Source: Myroides sp. N17-2
Lineage (GTDB): Bacteria > Bacteroidota > Bacteroidia > Flavobacteriales > Flavobacteriaceae
NCBI RefSeq assembly: GCF_002286775.1
Contig: NZ_NSGJ01000014.1
Coordinates: 47,364 to 111,363, forward strand
Length of the DNA stretch: 64,000 nucleotides
Reading direction: 5' to 3'
Shown piece after piece: positions 9,517 to 18,266 of the stretch. Position 1 is the stretch's first letter; every line of letters begins with the position of its first letter. The notes below the pieces were generated by a model. The model was not told the DNA's origin, did not search any database, and saw only the letters and a program-made list of their open reading frames with translations. Made by a program: the position numbers and the translations under genes.

Positions 9517-10695
9517 CTAACAGAAATATATTAACTCTACCTTACTTAACTTACCCTCTGCAAATGTGAATCGATATGCTGAATCACCTATAGGTATTTG
9601 ATAAGCTTTCTCAGTAGATAGAATTAAGTTAATTAATCCCTTTCCAATTTTTAAAAATTCTTTCTCAGTTGTATTTTCGTTTAATACACTATTATTTATC
9701 TTAAAACCTGCACCATTAGCGATATTAACTATTCTTAAAGTATAGGTCTTGTTAACATCATGACCGATACATTCAGCATTATTGAACTTAATATTGCTCT
9801 CATAGTTATCTAAAGCACAGTCGTCTAAGTTAGAATAACTTTCTTTAATCTTTCCGAAAGTCTTCTCTAACGTGGCTAAGCTAAAACCTTTTGTTGGTTC
9901 TATCACATTATTTAACGTAAAACCAAGTTGTTTTTTGCTCACCATCGCTAGTATCTTCTCATACATTTCTTCCTCAGGTGTAGCTTTTAGTACTTCAGCT
10001 TGTAATCTAGCAATAGCCCCTTTTTCAGGTTGTCCGTTTTTCTCTGCGAAGTCAGCGAATACTAATAAAGCTTTTGCAGCCTCTTCATCAGAACTATTCC
10101 AACCAAGTTCTACTATACGTTGCGTTAGTCTTTTTTGTTCTTTCGGATCAGTAGCTTTCTTATAGCTAGCTATTAAATTAGCAAGTATTGGTCTTTTTCC
10201 TAAGTACTTCACAGGGATATAACCTTGTCCTTCGTTAAAGGTAATTTTTATCCAAGCCTCTTTGTCATAAGGATAGTAGTTAATCCCTACAGGAGTACCA
10301 TTATATAATACACCTAATGTCTCAGACTGATGATTAGGAGCCTTTCTAACTTTAAGTCCACCTACTACTGTGAATAAGTGAGGGCTACCATAGTAATCAT
10401 CAAAATCAATAATAGGAGCAGGAGACTTCTCTGACTCATCTGCATTAGTAATGATTTCTTTAAGATTAGCAGTATCTAAGATATAGGTAATACCTGAATA
10501 TTCCGTGGTAACCTTAAATACATCTTTGCTTATTTTTTCTACATTTTCTAAGTATGCACCATGAACATATACACCGATTTGGTTAGTTCCATTAGCATCA
10601 TCATAAGCTACTGTAGGAGTAGTTACATATAATGGGTTTTGACTCACCGCGATCGATGAGATTAATAAACATAGTAAGGAAATAGTTTGTTTCAT
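9517..10695 (-). CDS. Secreted protein with bacterial SH3 domain
   Basis: The protein has 392 residues with a cleavable signal peptide (MKQTISLLCLLISSIAVSQ). A bacterial SH3-like domain spans about residues 115-175 (GGLKVRKAPNHQSETLGVLYN ... GYIPVKYLGKRP), a fold usually found in cell-wall-associated proteins. The helical middle part and the C-terminal ~130 residues match nothing I know. It begins 5 nt after the sdaA stop, so the two genes are almost certainly co-transcribed, although no functional link is evident. Confidence 0.8.
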   Translation of the reverse strand: MKQTISLLCLLISSIAVSQNPLYVTTPTVAYDDANGTNQIGVYVHGAYLENVEKISKDVFKVTTEYSGITYILDTANLKEIITNADESEKSPAPIIDFDDYYGSPHLFTVVGGLKVRKAPNHQSETLGVLYNGTPVGINYYPYDKEAWIKITFNEGQGYIPVKYLGKRPILANLIASYKKATDPKEQKRLTQRIVELGWNSSDEEAAKALLVFADFAEKNGQPEKGAIARLQAEVLKATPEEEMYEKILAMVSKKQLGFTLNNVIEPTKGFSLATLEKTFGKIKESYSNLDDCALDNYESNIKFNNAECIGHDVNKTYTLRIVNIANGAGFKINNSVLNENTTEKEFLKIGKGLINLILSTEKAYQIPIGDSAYRFTFAEGKLSKVELIYFC

Positions 10696-10700
10696 TGTTA

Positions 10701-12125
10701 TTAACAGTCAGCTAAATTTACAGCTACAGCCAGACCTCCTTCAGAAGTCTCTTTGTATTTATTATTCATATCTTTTGCAGTTTCCCACATTGTATTTACT
10801 ACTTTATCTAAAGGTACTTTAGCATTTTTAGGATCAGTATCTAAGGCTAGTTCTGCAGCATTTATAGCTTTAATAGCTCCCATCGTATTTCTTTCGATAC
10901 ATGGTACTTGTACTAATCCACCTATAGGGTCACAAGTAAGCCCTAAGTGATGCTCCATTGCTATCTCTGCAGCTACCATTACTTGCTCAGGAGTACCTCC
11001 CATTAATTCACATAGAGCACCAGCAGCCATAGCGCTAGATACACCTATCTCAGCTTGGCATCCACCCATAGCAGCAGATATAGTCGCTCCTTTTTTAAAG
11101 ATACTACCGATCTCACCAGCTACCATAAGGAACTGTTTAATCTCTTTCTCGCTAGCTTTGTGGTTTTCGATTACTAAATAGTACATTAATACAGAAGGGA
11201 TAACACCTGCACTACCATTAGTAGGTGCAGTTACTACACGCCCTAATGCAGCATTTACTTCATTAACAGCTAGTGCAAAACAGCTAACCCATTTTAATAT
11301 TTGTCTAAAGTAAACTTTCGTTTTTCTGATTGTTTGTAACCACTCTTGTGGAGTATTATAAGGTAATTCACCCTTAAGTTTAGTGTGTGTATCATAAGCA
11401 CGTCTGCGTACATTAAGTCCTCCAGGTAAGATACCTTCAGTGTGACATCCGATGTACATACACTCTAACATCGTGTTCCAGATACGCATTAGTTCATGGT
11501 GTATTTCGTCTTCTGTACGTATAGATTTCTCGTTTTCATACACAATTTCAGATACAGATTTATTCTGCTCTTTACAGTATGCTAATAGCTCTGTAGCCTT
11601 CTCTATAGGGAAAGGGAAAGTAGCTTTAATTTCTTCGTTTTCTGTATTTTCTACACTTTCTTCTTTAACGACAAATCCTCCGCCGATAGAGTAGAAGGTA
11701 GATTCATAGCTATTATGTTCTCCATATTTAGCAGTAAAAGTCATTCCATTAGCGTGGAATGGCAAGAAGTTTCTATTAAATACAATGTGTTCTTTAGGGA
11801 TAAAGTGAATAGACGTTTTACCTCCTAATAGAATTGATTGTGAAGTGTTTATTTGTTCAATAATACCACTAATATCATCTATAGGAACATATTCTGGATC
11901 AGCTCCGCTAAGCCCTAGCATAACTGCTAAATCAGTAGCGTGCCCGACTCCTGTTAGAGATAGAGAACCAAATAAGTCGATTTTTAAAGATGAAACTTGG
12001 TCAAAGATATTGCGTTCGCGCAATTCTTTTAAAAATAGCTCTGCAGCTCTCCAAGGGCCTAAAGTGTGTGAACTCGATGGTCCAACGCCAATCTTTAGCA
12101 TATCAAATACAGAAATACATTCCAT
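10701..12125 (-). CDS. sdaA: L-serine ammonia-lyase, single-chain iron-sulfur type
   Basis: The protein has 474 residues and converts L-serine to pyruvate and ammonia using a 4Fe-4S cluster. The N-terminal beta domain carries [15 protein letters not shown]. The C-terminal alpha domain holds [28 protein letters not shown] and [22 protein letters not shown], including cluster cysteines. Both domains are in one chain, as in the one-subunit form. A TATCTTCG sequence ~25 nt upstream is a weak -7 match. It heads an apparent two-gene transcript with the SH3 protein. Confidence 0.95.
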   Translation of the reverse strand: MECISVFDMLKIGVGPSSSHTLGPWRAAELFLKELRERNIFDQVSSLKIDLFGSLSLTGVGHATDLAVMLGLSGADPEYVPIDDISGIIEQINTSQSILLGGKTSIHFIPKEHIVFNRNFLPFHANGMTFTAKYGEHNSYESTFYSIGGGFVVKEESVENTENEEIKATFPFPIEKATELLAYCKEQNKSVSEIVYENEKSIRTEDEIHHELMRIWNTMLECMYIGCHTEGILPGGLNVRRRAYDTHTKLKGELPYNTPQEWLQTIRKTKVYFRQILKWVSCFALAVNEVNAALGRVVTAPTNGSAGVIPSVLMYYLVIENHKASEKEIKQFLMVAGEIGSIFKKGATISAAMGGCQAEIGVSSAMAAGALCELMGGTPEQVMVAAEIAMEHHLGLTCDPIGGLVQVPCIERNTMGAIKAINAAELALDTDPKNAKVPLDKVVNTMWETAKDMNNKYKETSEGGLAVAVNLADC

Positions 12126-12292
12126 AAAATAGTAGTGAGTTTAATAATACGAAGATAGCTAAATTCTAATCAGAGACAACTTTTAGGGACTTATTTAACG
12201 CAAGTTGAGAAGTACATTTTAATGGTATACTGGTTAGTACTATCCGACAATTAAATTAATGCTCCTTGAGACGATTATTTGTCTTTTGTTTT

Positions 12293-12448
12293 GAACCCAA
12301 ATTATGCGCTAGACATATAAACGAAAAGTAATTATATAAGATAGGTCTGAGTTAGCGATTCCAGCATACTATAGTATGATTATGGAAATAATGAAAGAGC
12401 TATGAAGTAGAATTGCTTTGTAGTATTTGGCTAATGTAATGAGGGTTT
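12293..12448. repeat. MITE-like palindromic element, family B, degenerate copy
   Basis: This is the reverse orientation of the copies at 15219-15376 and 25790-25945. It shares the internal palindrome CATACTATAGTATG and the block around AGAATTGCTTTGTAGTATTT. Its terminal repeats (AACCC...GGGTTT) have decayed and one end has a short deletion. Confidence 0.7.
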
Positions 12449-12661
12449 AATGCCTAAACCTAGTGAATTATCGATAAATCTCTTACTGATGATAAATTAA
12501 GGGTGTAGTAAAATCTTAATATTAAATTCATATCTTTGCAAAGCAATGAATATCAGGTTTTTTGTGATTTTTCAGACCATTCTTCAAGGTCAATATTTTA
12601 AAATAATCATATCATTTGTTAGTAGGCTAGAATAGGGGTTTTTATGCAGTTTTGGTTCGTT

Positions 12662-12730
12662 TGAGTCCATAGTGAGTCCATAATGAGTCCATAGTGACTC
12701 CATTAAAACAGATTTTTTAATGGAGTCACT
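12662..12730. repeat. Tandem GAGTCCATAGTGACTC palindromes with 17-bp hairpin
   Basis: Three copies of GAGTCCATA in tandem lead into a perfect 17-bp inverted repeat, TAGTGACTCCATTAAAA (12691-12707) against its complement at 12714-12730, with a 6-nt loop. A second copy of this element, in the opposite orientation, lies at 55661-55735. No coding potential. Confidence 0.8.
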
Positions 12731-13147
12731 ATACTCTCACAATGCTGTCAGTATACATTCATATGAATGAAGATAGGAACAATTCTAAAAGAAGCTATTA
12801 ATAAAGTGTTTTTGGAATGGAATAGGGTAAAATAAGCTTAATCCTTATGAGATAGGATCATTGATTTCTAATGAAATAGAAATGAGTATCAAGTTGCAAA
12901 TTTACGAAATTTAAAATGAGCAGATCTGATAGAGGGACATTATGTTTTTTTAAGAGGAATATAATCTCAATTATATTTTTACAAAGGATAAAAAGTAATT
13001 AATTGTTCAATCTTGCTTCATATTACTGACAATATAAACTGACGAAAAAGGCAATAAGATGATTGTAGAAAGGCTTAAAAGTGACATTGTGACATTATAG
13101 AATGCTTAAAACTGACTAAAAACAGACAAAAAGGAACTTTTTTTCTG

Positions 13148-13163
13148 TTGGCACAAAGATTGT
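13148..13163 (+). promoter_or_regulatory. Sigma-54-like promoter upstream of dnaK
   Basis: TTGGCAC-AAAGA-TTGT places GG and GT ten bases apart, which is the required -24/-12 spacing of RpoN promoters (consensus TGGCAC-N5-TTGC, here T for the last C). The predicted start would be near 13175, giving a ~56-nt leader. I see no TAnnTTTG element closer to dnaK. Confidence 0.5.
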
Positions 13164-13230
13164 TTAAGAGTAACCGAGCTTGATGCTCACAACAATGAAT
13201 TAAGTATAAAAATAAACTATAGAAAATATT

Positions 13231-15126
13231 ATGAGTAAAATAATTGGTATTGACTTAGGAACTACAAACTCTTGTGTTTCTGTAATGGAAGGAAACGAGC
13301 CAGTAGTAATTTCAAACGCTGAAGGAAAAAGAACTACACCATCTATCGTAGCTTTCGTAGAAGGTGGAGAGATTAAAGTAGGTGATCCTGCAAAACGTCA
13401 GGCTGTAACTAACCCAACTAAAACGGTTGCTTCTATCAAACGTTTTATGGGAGAAAAATATAGTGAGTCTGTAAAAGAGACATCTTCAGTACCTTACAAA
13501 GTTGTTAAAGGAGATAACGACACTCCACGTGTAGATATCGACGGACGTCTATATACTCCACAAGAGATCTCTGCAATGATTTTGCAAAAAATGAAAAAAA
13601 CAGCTGAGGATTTCTTAGGACAAGAGGTATCAGAAGCTGTAATCACTGTACCAGCTTACTTTAATGACGCACAACGTCAAGCGACTAAGGAAGCAGGAGA
13701 AATCGCAGGATTAAAAGTAAGACGTATTATCAACGAGCCTACAGCGGCTGCGTTAGCATACGGATTAGATAAAACAGGAAAAGATCAAAAAGTAGTAGTA
13801 TATGACTTAGGTGGTGGTACATTCGATATCTCTATCCTTGAGTTAGGAGATGGTGTATTCGAAGTATTATCTACTAATGGAGATACTCACTTAGGAGGAG
13901 ATGATTTTGATAACGTAATCATCAACTGGTTAGCAGAAGAGTTTAAAGCTGCTGAAGGTGTAGATTTACGTCAAGATCCTATGGCATTACAACGTTTAAA
14001 AGAGGCTGCTGAGAAAGCTAAAGTTGAGTTATCATCTGCAACACAAACAGAGATTAACTTACCTTATGTAACAGCTACTGCTTCTGGACCAAAACACTTG
14101 GTACAAACATTAACAAGAGCTAAATTTGAGCAATTGTCTGATGATTTAGTACGTCGTTCTATGCTTCCATGTGAGAAAGCTTTAAAAGATGCTGGTTTAT
14201 CTAAATCAGATATCGATGAGGTAATCTTAGTAGGAGGTTCTACACGTATCCCAAGAATCCAAGAAGAAGTAGAGAAGTTCTTTGGTAAAAAACCACATAA
14301 AGGAGTTAACCCTGATGAGGTAGTTGCTGTTGGTGCTGCTATTCAAGGTGGAGTATTAACTGGAGATGTAAAAGACGTATTGTTATTAGATGTTACGCCA
14401 CTTTCATTAGGTATCGAAACTATGGGAGGTGTATTCACTAAGTTGATTGAGTCGAACACAACGATTCCTACTAAGAAATCACAAGTGTTCTCTACAGCTG
14501 CGGATAACCAACCATCGGTTGAAATCCACGTATTACAAGGAGAAAGACCAATGGCTAATGATAACAAGACAATCGGTCGTTTCCACTTAGATGGTTTACC
14601 ACCTGCACAAAGAGGTGTTCCTCAAATCGAAGTAACTTTCGATATCGATGCAAATGGTATTATCAAAGTATCTGCTACAGATAAAGGAACTGGTAAATCT
14701 CACGATATTCGTATCGAGGCTTCATCTGGATTAACTGAAGAAGAAATCCAAAGAATGAAACAAGAAGCTGAGGCGAATGCTGATGCTGATAAAAAAGCAA
14801 AAGAGTCTGTTGAAAAAATCAACGAAGCTGATGCTATGATTTTCCAAACAGAGAAACAGTTAAAAGAATTCGGAGATAAATTATCTGATGGTAATAAGTC
14901 TAACATCGAAGGTGCTTTAGCAGAATTAAAAACTGCTTTTGAAACTAAAAATGTAGAAACTATTCAACCTGCGTTAGATAAAATCAACGAAGCTTGGAAA
15001 GCTGCTTCTGAAGAAATGTACAAAGCACAAGCTGAAGGTGGACAAGGTGCTCCTGAACAAGGACAACCTAACCAAGGTGGTGATGCTGATGGTACACAAG
15101 ATGTAGATTACGAAGAGGTAAAATAA
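13231..15126 (+). CDS. dnaK: Chaperone DnaK (Hsp70)
   Basis: The protein has 631 residues. The N-terminal ATPase domain opens with [11 protein letters not shown] and contains [10 protein letters not shown] and [10 protein letters not shown]. The substrate-binding domain follows ([27 protein letters not shown]) and the acidic tail ends [12 protein letters not shown]. It is the main ATP-dependent cytosolic chaperone. No dnaJ or grpE adjoins it, which is common in Flavobacteria. It sits alone between a 1.1-kb gap carrying a sigma-54-like site and a terminator. Codon choice favours a restricted set, as expected for a highly expressed gene. Confidence 0.98.
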   Translation: MSKIIGIDLGTTNSCVSVMEGNEPVVISNAEGKRTTPSIVAFVEGGEIKVGDPAKRQAVTNPTKTVASIKRFMGEKYSESVKETSSVPYKVVKGDNDTPRVDIDGRLYTPQEISAMILQKMKKTAEDFLGQEVSEAVITVPAYFNDAQRQATKEAGEIAGLKVRRIINEPTAAALAYGLDKTGKDQKVVVYDLGGGTFDISILELGDGVFEVLSTNGDTHLGGDDFDNVIINWLAEEFKAAEGVDLRQDPMALQRLKEAAEKAKVELSSATQTEINLPYVTATASGPKHLVQTLTRAKFEQLSDDLVRRSMLPCEKALKDAGLSKSDIDEVILVGGSTRIPRIQEEVEKFFGKKPHKGVNPDEVVAVGAAIQGGVLTGDVKDVLLLDVTPLSLGIETMGGVFTKLIESNTTIPTKKSQVFSTAADNQPSVEIHVLQGERPMANDNKTIGRFHLDGLPPAQRGVPQIEVTFDIDANGIIKVSATDKGTGKSHDIRIEASSGLTEEEIQRMKQEAEANADADKKAKESVEKINEADAMIFQTEKQLKEFGDKLSDGNKSNIEGALAELKTAFETKNVETIQPALDKINEAWKAASEEMYKAQAEGGQGAPEQGQPNQGGDADGTQDVDYEEVK

Positions 15127-15156
15127 TTCCTCCCCGTTTTATAGTTATAAAGAAAG

Positions 15157-15188
15157 AAACCGAGTCTGTATAGGCTCGGTTTTTTTAT
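15157..15188 (+). terminator. dnaK terminator, first of two identical copies
   Basis: An AACCGAG/CTCGGTT stem with loop TCTGTATAGG is followed by seven T. The 32 nt from 15157 to 15188 are repeated exactly at 15733-15764, on the far side of the toxin-antitoxin remnant. Confidence 0.9.
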
Positions 15189-15218
15189 GAGGTAAAGTTT
15201 AATTGTTATACTTTAGTT

Positions 15219-15376
15219 AAACCCAAAATCCGCATTAGCCAAATACTACAAAGCAATTCTACTTTATAGCTCTTTCATTAGCTCTAAAACCATACTGTAG
15301 TATGCTTGTATTACTAATTCAGACCTATCTTGTATAATTACTTTTCGTTTATTTGTCTATCGCGTATTTCGGGTTT
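15219..15376. repeat. MITE-like palindromic element, family B copy 1
   Basis: 158 nt with terminal inverted repeats AAACCCAAAATCCGC / GCGTATTTCGGGTTT (13 of 15 paired) and central CATACTGTAGTATG. It lies between the first dnaK terminator and the antitoxin gene. Its right end reads into the antitoxin promoter: TTTC at its end is 19 nt before the TAACTTTG element. Confidence 0.85.
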
Positions 15377-15389
15377 AAAATGTTATGAT

Positions 15390-15397
15390 TAACTTTG
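15390..15397 (+). promoter_or_regulatory. -7 element (TAACTTTG) for the antitoxin gene
   Basis: TAACTTTG matches TAnnTTTG 19 nt before the start codon. The -33 position falls in the terminal repeat of the adjoining palindromic element, where this copy has TTTC and the family form would be TTTTG. Confidence 0.5.
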
Positions 15398-15416
15398 TGT
15401 TGTAAATGAATAGGTT

Positions 15417-15653
15417 ATGAGCATAGAAACAAAAAGAGAACAGTTAGTGAACTTCCTTAAGGATATAAATGATGAAGCCTTAATCGATAGGATAAGTGAA
15501 TATGTTAGTTCTCTTAAAGGTGTAGAAGAGGATATGTTTACGCCTATGTCTGAAGAAGAGTTAGAGCGTAGATTAGCTATTTCTCGTAAAGACTATGAAG
15601 AGGGGAGATATTATACACATGATGAAGTAAAAGAGATGGTATCTAAGTGGTAA
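15417..15653 (+). CDS. Probable antitoxin of a RelE/ParE-type module
   Basis: The 78-residue, acidic, helical protein ends GRYYTHDEVKEMVSKW. A C-terminal (S)xxDYEEGRYYTHDEV segment is typical of small antitoxins that precede ParE/RelE toxins in Bacteroidetes. Four bases downstream an ORF begins with a RelE/ParE-like N-terminus but is cut short, so the antitoxin appears to have lost its partner. Its expression would come from the TAACTTTG promoter next to the palindromic element. Confidence 0.7.
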   Translation: MSIETKREQLVNFLKDINDEALIDRISEYVSSLKGVEEDMFTPMSEEELERRLAISRKDYEEGRYYTHDEVKEMVSKW

Positions 15654-15657
15654 GACT

Positions 15658-15786
15658 ATGAAGATAGTTTGGTCAGAATATGTTTTGCAAAAACTTAGAG
15701 AATTAGTATATCATATTAGTAAAGATATTAGAAAACCGAGTCTGTATAGGCTCGGTTTTTTTATAAAGCTTTCTCATAACAGTTGA
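15658..15786 (+). pseudogene. Truncated RelE/ParE-type toxin
   Basis: The frame reads MKIVWSEYVLQKLRELVYHI and then SKDI before running into the second copy of the dnaK terminator and stopping after 42 codons. MKIxWSxxAxxxLxxLxxYI is the usual toxin N-terminus, and full toxins are ~95-100 residues, so about three quarters is missing. The last ~17 residues are translated terminator and the antisense of the next gene. It is probably inactive. Confidence 0.65.
15733..15764. terminator. Second copy of the dnaK terminator
   Basis: This is an exact 32-nt duplicate of 15157-15188. It now ends the toxin remnant and overlaps the stop codon of the convergent acetyltransferase gene. Confidence 0.85.
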
Positions 15787-16249
15787 ATACACCTTTTCTA
15801 AAAGTAACAGTTCCTACATGTGTATAACCTTTTTTAAGATAGACTGCATTAGCTGTATCATTAAGAGAGTAAGCATCAAAGCGTATAGAGTGGTATTGAT
15901 GTTCCTTAGCATATTGTTCTGCATAGAGGATCATTTGGCTTGAGATACCTTTGCCCTGTGCTATAGGATGAACAAATAATCTGTGAATGACGAGAAATGG
16001 TGTCTTTGTAGACCAAACCAAATCATCGTATTCTATATCATATTCTTCATTTAAAACCATATAAGCAAGTATCATTCCATGCTCCAAATAGATATAGGCT
16101 TGTTGTTTATGTAGATCAGTAGTCAAGGTCTCTTGATTAGGATAATGTTCATCCCATTGATCAAGACCTTGTTGTATCATATGACTTTTTACAAGATCAA
16201 GCACTTCTAACGCTTGAGATAGATAAGCTGTTGTAAGTGGTTTTATCAT
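15761..16249 (-). CDS. GNAT-family N-acetyltransferase
   Basis: The protein has 162 residues. The acetyl-CoA-binding signature is HPIAQGKGISSQMILYAEQYA (residues ~92-113, V-x-x-x-x-Q-G-x-G-x-A/S type), followed by IRFDAYSLNDTANAVYLKKGY, which is the usual beta6/beta7 region. The substrate is unknown. It starts about 9 nt after the stop of the upstream 216-residue protein, so the two form an operon. Confidence 0.85.
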   Translation of the reverse strand: MIKPLTTAYLSQALEVLDLVKSHMIQQGLDQWDEHYPNQETLTTDLHKQQAYIYLEHGMILAYMVLNEEYDIEYDDLVWSTKTPFLVIHRLFVHPIAQGKGISSQMILYAEQYAKEHQYHSIRFDAYSLNDTANAVYLKKGYTHVGTVTFRKGVFNCYEKAL

Positions 16250-16258
16250 AGTAATAGC

Positions 16259-16909
16259 TTAAATGGTAGATGGATAACCAATGCCATTAATATCCTCTTT
16301 TAGTAAATCCCAATCTTCTAATTCTGGAGCAAGAGTAGTAATCATTTCTTTGGTTAAGGTGACACCTTGATAAATAGATTTGATTACTTCAATGCTTGAA
16401 TCTGATAATTCCTCACCTTCGTAATAATAATCTACAGCCCATTTAATATAAGTATTCGGATCAGTATTAAAGATAGCTAGCTGTTCTTCTGAACCATCTT
16501 GTTCGTGTTCTAAAACTCCTGTTGTCCATTGATTATTATCATCAGTCCAAATGCAATAAGTAGTACCGATGGTAGCTATTAATTCTCCAAAGATAAATTC
16601 ACTATACTGCTCAGGTAATTTATCTGTTAGTTTTTCTTTACTAGGTAATTCTGCTTCGTAATCATAAAGTTCGTGTTCAAAACCATTGATGACTGTACCA
16701 TCTTGTTTAAACAGAATCATCATATCATTACCTTCTCCATCTCTCATTTGAAAAAACTCTTCGTCTTCAGACCATTTTTTGTCGTAAGAATAATAACGAT
16801 ATTCCCACTCTTGACACAGTATAGCGTCTAATAGGCAAATAGTTTTACACAGTTTTTTTAAGTCATTAGGAAGTGGTAATAGGGATTTATTCGTTGCAGA
16901 TGCTTTCAT
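16259..16909 (-). CDS. Hypothetical acidic protein
   Basis: The 216 residues are rich in Asp and Glu, with no signal peptide or membrane segment. Features such as FFQMRDGEGNDMMILFKQDG and TIGTTYCIWTDDNNQW suggest a globular cytoplasmic protein. I do not recognise the family. It heads a two-gene operon with the acetyltransferase. Confidence 0.7.
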   Translation of the reverse strand: MKASATNKSLLPLPNDLKKLCKTICLLDAILCQEWEYRYYSYDKKWSEDEEFFQMRDGEGNDMMILFKQDGTVINGFEHELYDYEAELPSKEKLTDKLPEQYSEFIFGELIATIGTTYCIWTDDNNQWTTGVLEHEQDGSEEQLAIFNTDPNTYIKWAVDYYYEGEELSDSSIEVIKSIYQGVTLTKEMITTLAPELEDWDLLKEDINGIGYPSTI

Positions 16910-16964
16910 GTTTCTTGACTTTTATAAAGCATGTAAGATAATGTCTTTTATTCTGTTTTTAAAA

Positions 16965-17052
16965 ATATTAGGAGCGCAGATTGTAAATATGTTTGAGTAA
17001 TTCGGTACGTTTAGTTTATTGTATATGAAAGTAAGTCTAGATATAGTGGAAT
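16965..17052 (-). pseudogene. Decayed fragment related to the 124-residue gene at 19814-20188
   Basis: Read on the minus strand, one frame gives VPNYSNIFTICAPN, close to LPNIFTIYTPN near the C-terminus of the intact gene, and the neighbouring frame gives the preceding residues. The frame is broken by a stop and a shift. At DNA level the block around GATTGTAAATATGTT aligns between the two places. The intact relative lies 3 kb away, beyond the three secreted paralogs. Confidence 0.5.
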
Positions 17053-17409
17053 GACTAGTATAGTTACTTCATTGCAATTAATATTTATTGTATACAAGCT
17101 AAGTGAATAAATACAGATTTTTTGTCTTTTTTGGATTGTAAGGAAGGAGGCTGTTTATAGTAAAGAAAATATAAAACGAAGTATATAATGAGTTCTTTCG
17201 TGAATAACAAGGTGAAAAAAAGTAAATCTATAGCCCTAATGATAGGTAATTAGAGGGGGAGGATAATTAGAAATAGCATATTATGTCATTTTTAGGGTTG
17301 TTATTTTATTAAAAACATTGTTTTGTTTATTTTTTTATGCCTTTTTGTGTTTAATTATTTTTATTTTGATATTTTTCACTTATCAGTGATATAATATTAA
17401 CATTTGTAA
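17053..17409. other. AT-rich intergenic region upstream of the paralog cluster
   Basis: Very AT-rich with no ORF, hairpin or repeat that I can support, ending at the promoter at 17410-17439. Confidence 0.5.
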
Positions 17410-17439
17410 TTGTTTTCTATATGGTGTTTTATATCTTTG
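17410..17439 (+). promoter_or_regulatory. Promoter of the three-paralog cluster
   Basis: TTG (17410-17412), a 19-nt spacer and TATCTTTG (17432-17439) make a full match to the Bacteroidetes promoter pattern. The predicted start near 17444 leaves a ~43-nt leader before the ATG at 17488. Confidence 0.7.
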
Positions 17440-17487
17440 GTGTTGTAATAATTGCAGATATTTAATGTTGGTTTGAAAAGTGTTAAT

Positions 17488-18231
17488 ATGAGAAAAGTGC
17501 TTTCTTTGTTATTTTTAGTTTATTTAATTCCTAGTAGTTATGGACAAGTTGGGATTAATGTACCTCTTCCTTTACAAGTATTTCATGTAGATGGAAGTAA
17601 AAATAATTCTATAGGTATTGCGCCGAATATAGAACAAGAAAAAGATGATTTTGTTGTTACAAAAGAAGGTAATGTAGGTGTTGGTTCATATACTCCACAA
17701 GCCAAGATAGATGTTAATGGACAAGTAAAGATAATGGATGGGAGTCAGGGAGATAATAAGATTCTTACGTCAGATAGCTTTGGAAATATGAGATGGAGTA
17801 CCGTGCCATTTATTGTGCCAACGATAGTGGGGACTTTCGAGAGCAGTGCTCAAGTGGCTTTTAGCGGTACAGAAGATACTAGAAGTTATACTTATAGTAG
17901 AGGATACATTATTTTGCCTAAAGGTAGATGGATTGTTAATTGTGGATTGACAATACATTCCACAAATAATAGATGGATGCATGCAGTGTTATCTACTGTG
18001 AAGACAGGGAGACAACAAACGGGCTTTACTTTTTTAGGTCCTGCTAAGAATAATACATCCTATGCGTCTCGTGTGGCTGGTGGTTCAGAATTTGCTTTAT
18101 TGTTTGGTAGTTCAGTTATAGATGTGACAGCTGATACTGTTACTATTTATGTATTGATTGAGAATGTTAATATTTGGACATTTTCTCCTTCATCATGGGA
18201 GAATTATTTTTATGCTATACCAGTAGTGTAA
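17488..18231 (+). CDS. Secreted protein, first of three tandem paralogs
   Basis: The protein has 247 residues from MRKVLSLLFLV, with a signal peptide ending SSYG|Q. A conserved N-terminal module follows (QVGINVPLPLQVFHVDG, DDFVVTKEGNVGVG, AKIDVNGQVKIMDG), then a C-terminal beta-rich domain ending WTFSPSSWENYFYAIP. The VNGxVKI.DG segment resembles the shaft of tail-fibre-like or adhesin-like surface proteins. The frame extends 12 codons upstream, but only from a TTG that lies within a few bases of the predicted transcription start. Function unknown. Confidence 0.75.
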   Translation: MRKVLSLLFLVYLIPSSYGQVGINVPLPLQVFHVDGSKNNSIGIAPNIEQEKDDFVVTKEGNVGVGSYTPQAKIDVNGQVKIMDGSQGDNKILTSDSFGNMRWSTVPFIVPTIVGTFESSAQVAFSGTEDTRSYTYSRGYIILPKGRWIVNCGLTIHSTNNRWMHAVLSTVKTGRQQTGFTFLGPAKNNTSYASRVAGGSEFALLFGSSVIDVTADTVTIYVLIENVNIWTFSPSSWENYFYAIPVV

Positions 18232-18266
18232 TTATGGATCGGAATGTTTAGTTAGATTATTGTTAT

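Larger units (their letters stand above)
12126..13147. other. Long intergenic region before dnaK
   Basis: About 1 kb without a recognised gene. It contains a degenerate family-B palindrome (12293-12448) and a tandem-palindrome repeat (12662-12730). A TATCTTTG -7 match at 12531-12538 stands 7 nt before a 29-codon ORF (12546-12635, MNIRFFVIFQTILQG...), which is too short to call. The remainder is AT-rich and featureless to me. Confidence 0.5.

Noticed and set aside
12546..12635. 29-codon ORF behind a TATCTTTG element
   Set aside because: There is no -33 element or terminator, and the length is within chance for AT-rich sequence; mentioned only within the intergenic note.
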